64,000 bases of DNA, taken from assembly GCF_022008365.1 (NCBI RefSeq), contig NZ_JAIRBA010000001.1, positions 1 to 64,000 on the forward strand, read 5' to 3'. The stretch comes from Aequorivita vitellina. GTDB taxonomy: Bacteria > Bacteroidota > Bacteroidia > Flavobacteriales > Flavobacteriaceae. The translations under genes and the position numbers were made by a program. The notes under the pieces were generated by a model. That model had not been told where the DNA came from. It ran no database searches and saw only the letters and a program-made list of their open reading frames with translations. The first letter of the stretch is position 1. Each line of letters starts with the position of its first letter. This document shows positions 63,952 through 64,000 of the stretch, in pieces.

Positions 63952-64000
63952 ATGCAAGCAACAACCACTAGCTTCGGGATTGAAGAAGCGTTGGAACAAT
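63952..64000 (+). CDS. Start of a probable aldehyde dehydrogenase gene (cut by window end)
   Basis: Only 16 residues are visible, MQATTTSFGIEEALEQ. The beginning resembles flavobacterial ALDH7-type aldehyde dehydrogenases (N-terminus with FGIxxAL), which I recall following 3-hydroxyanthranilate dioxygenase in related genomes. A full promoter match lies upstream. The identification is weak because the catalytic part is outside the window. Confidence 0.4.
   Translation, partial: MQATTTSFGIEEALEQ

Overview
This AT-rich window looks like a chromosomal segment from the family Flavobacteriaceae (Bacteroidota). The evidence is the gene content (a SprE-type gliding/type IX secretion lipoprotein, a bactofilin, a split ATP synthase operon, an OlsF-type ornithine-lipid acyltransferase, and small flavobacterial membrane proteins), weak Shine-Dalgarno sequences, and many intergenic matches to the Bacteroidota promoter -7 element TAnnTTTG. 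A marine genus such as Aequorivita is possible, but the genus is not fixed by what can be seen. The content is mostly core metabolism, envelope biogenesis and DNA repair. There is no prophage, intact insertion sequence, CRISPR array or rRNA, and only one tRNA.

Layout. 1-10,670: Mn-type superoxide dismutase (minus strand), an AddA-like helicase-nuclease, glycine C-acetyltransferase, an OmpA/thrombospondin-3 porin, an AddB-like nuclease, an alpha/beta hydrolase and tRNA-Ala(GGC). 10,670-19,800: a GNAT enzyme, a MATE exporter and a surface-polysaccharide cluster (O-antigen ligase-like protein, Ugd and Uxs making UDP-xylose, a WcaJ-like initiating transferase, GT2 and a CapK-like enzyme). 19,800-27,300: purD, two small membrane families, a putative PD-(D/E)XK nuclease, a frameshifted antitoxin-like gene, a DNA adenine methyltransferase, DUF4254, a GT9 heptosyltransferase and a PaaE-like reductase. 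27,500-36,500: sprE, bactofilin, then atpZ-like, a membrane protein, and atpB-E-F-H-A-G without atpD/atpC, with hairpins at three gene junctions. 36,500-46,050: small envelope and metabolic genes, olsF, aspartate kinase, GNAT, fructose-1,6-bisphosphatase and a TerB-like protein. 46,190-51,963: the four-gene ligase-associated DNA repair cluster (MBL exonuclease, ATP-dependent ligase, DEXH helicase, PdeM). 51,960-62,400: a TspO-like protein, PbpC with a giant alpha-2-macroglobulin lipoprotein, and a lipoprotein isoaspartyl peptidase. 62,500-64,000: a CAP-domain lipoprotein, 3-hydroxyanthranilate 3,4-dioxygenase, and the start of a probable aldehyde dehydrogenase.

The least explained signals are regulatory or repeat-like. 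They are perfect inverted repeats before nbaC, fbp and purD; a 21-bp-phased direct repeat before the CAP gene; a palindromic repeat family that entered the alpha-2-macroglobulin gene in frame and supplies the methyltransferase stop; hairpins between ATP synthase genes; and a possible nuclease-methyltransferase neighbourhood with a broken antitoxin-like gene between the two. No complete new multi-gene system is evident.
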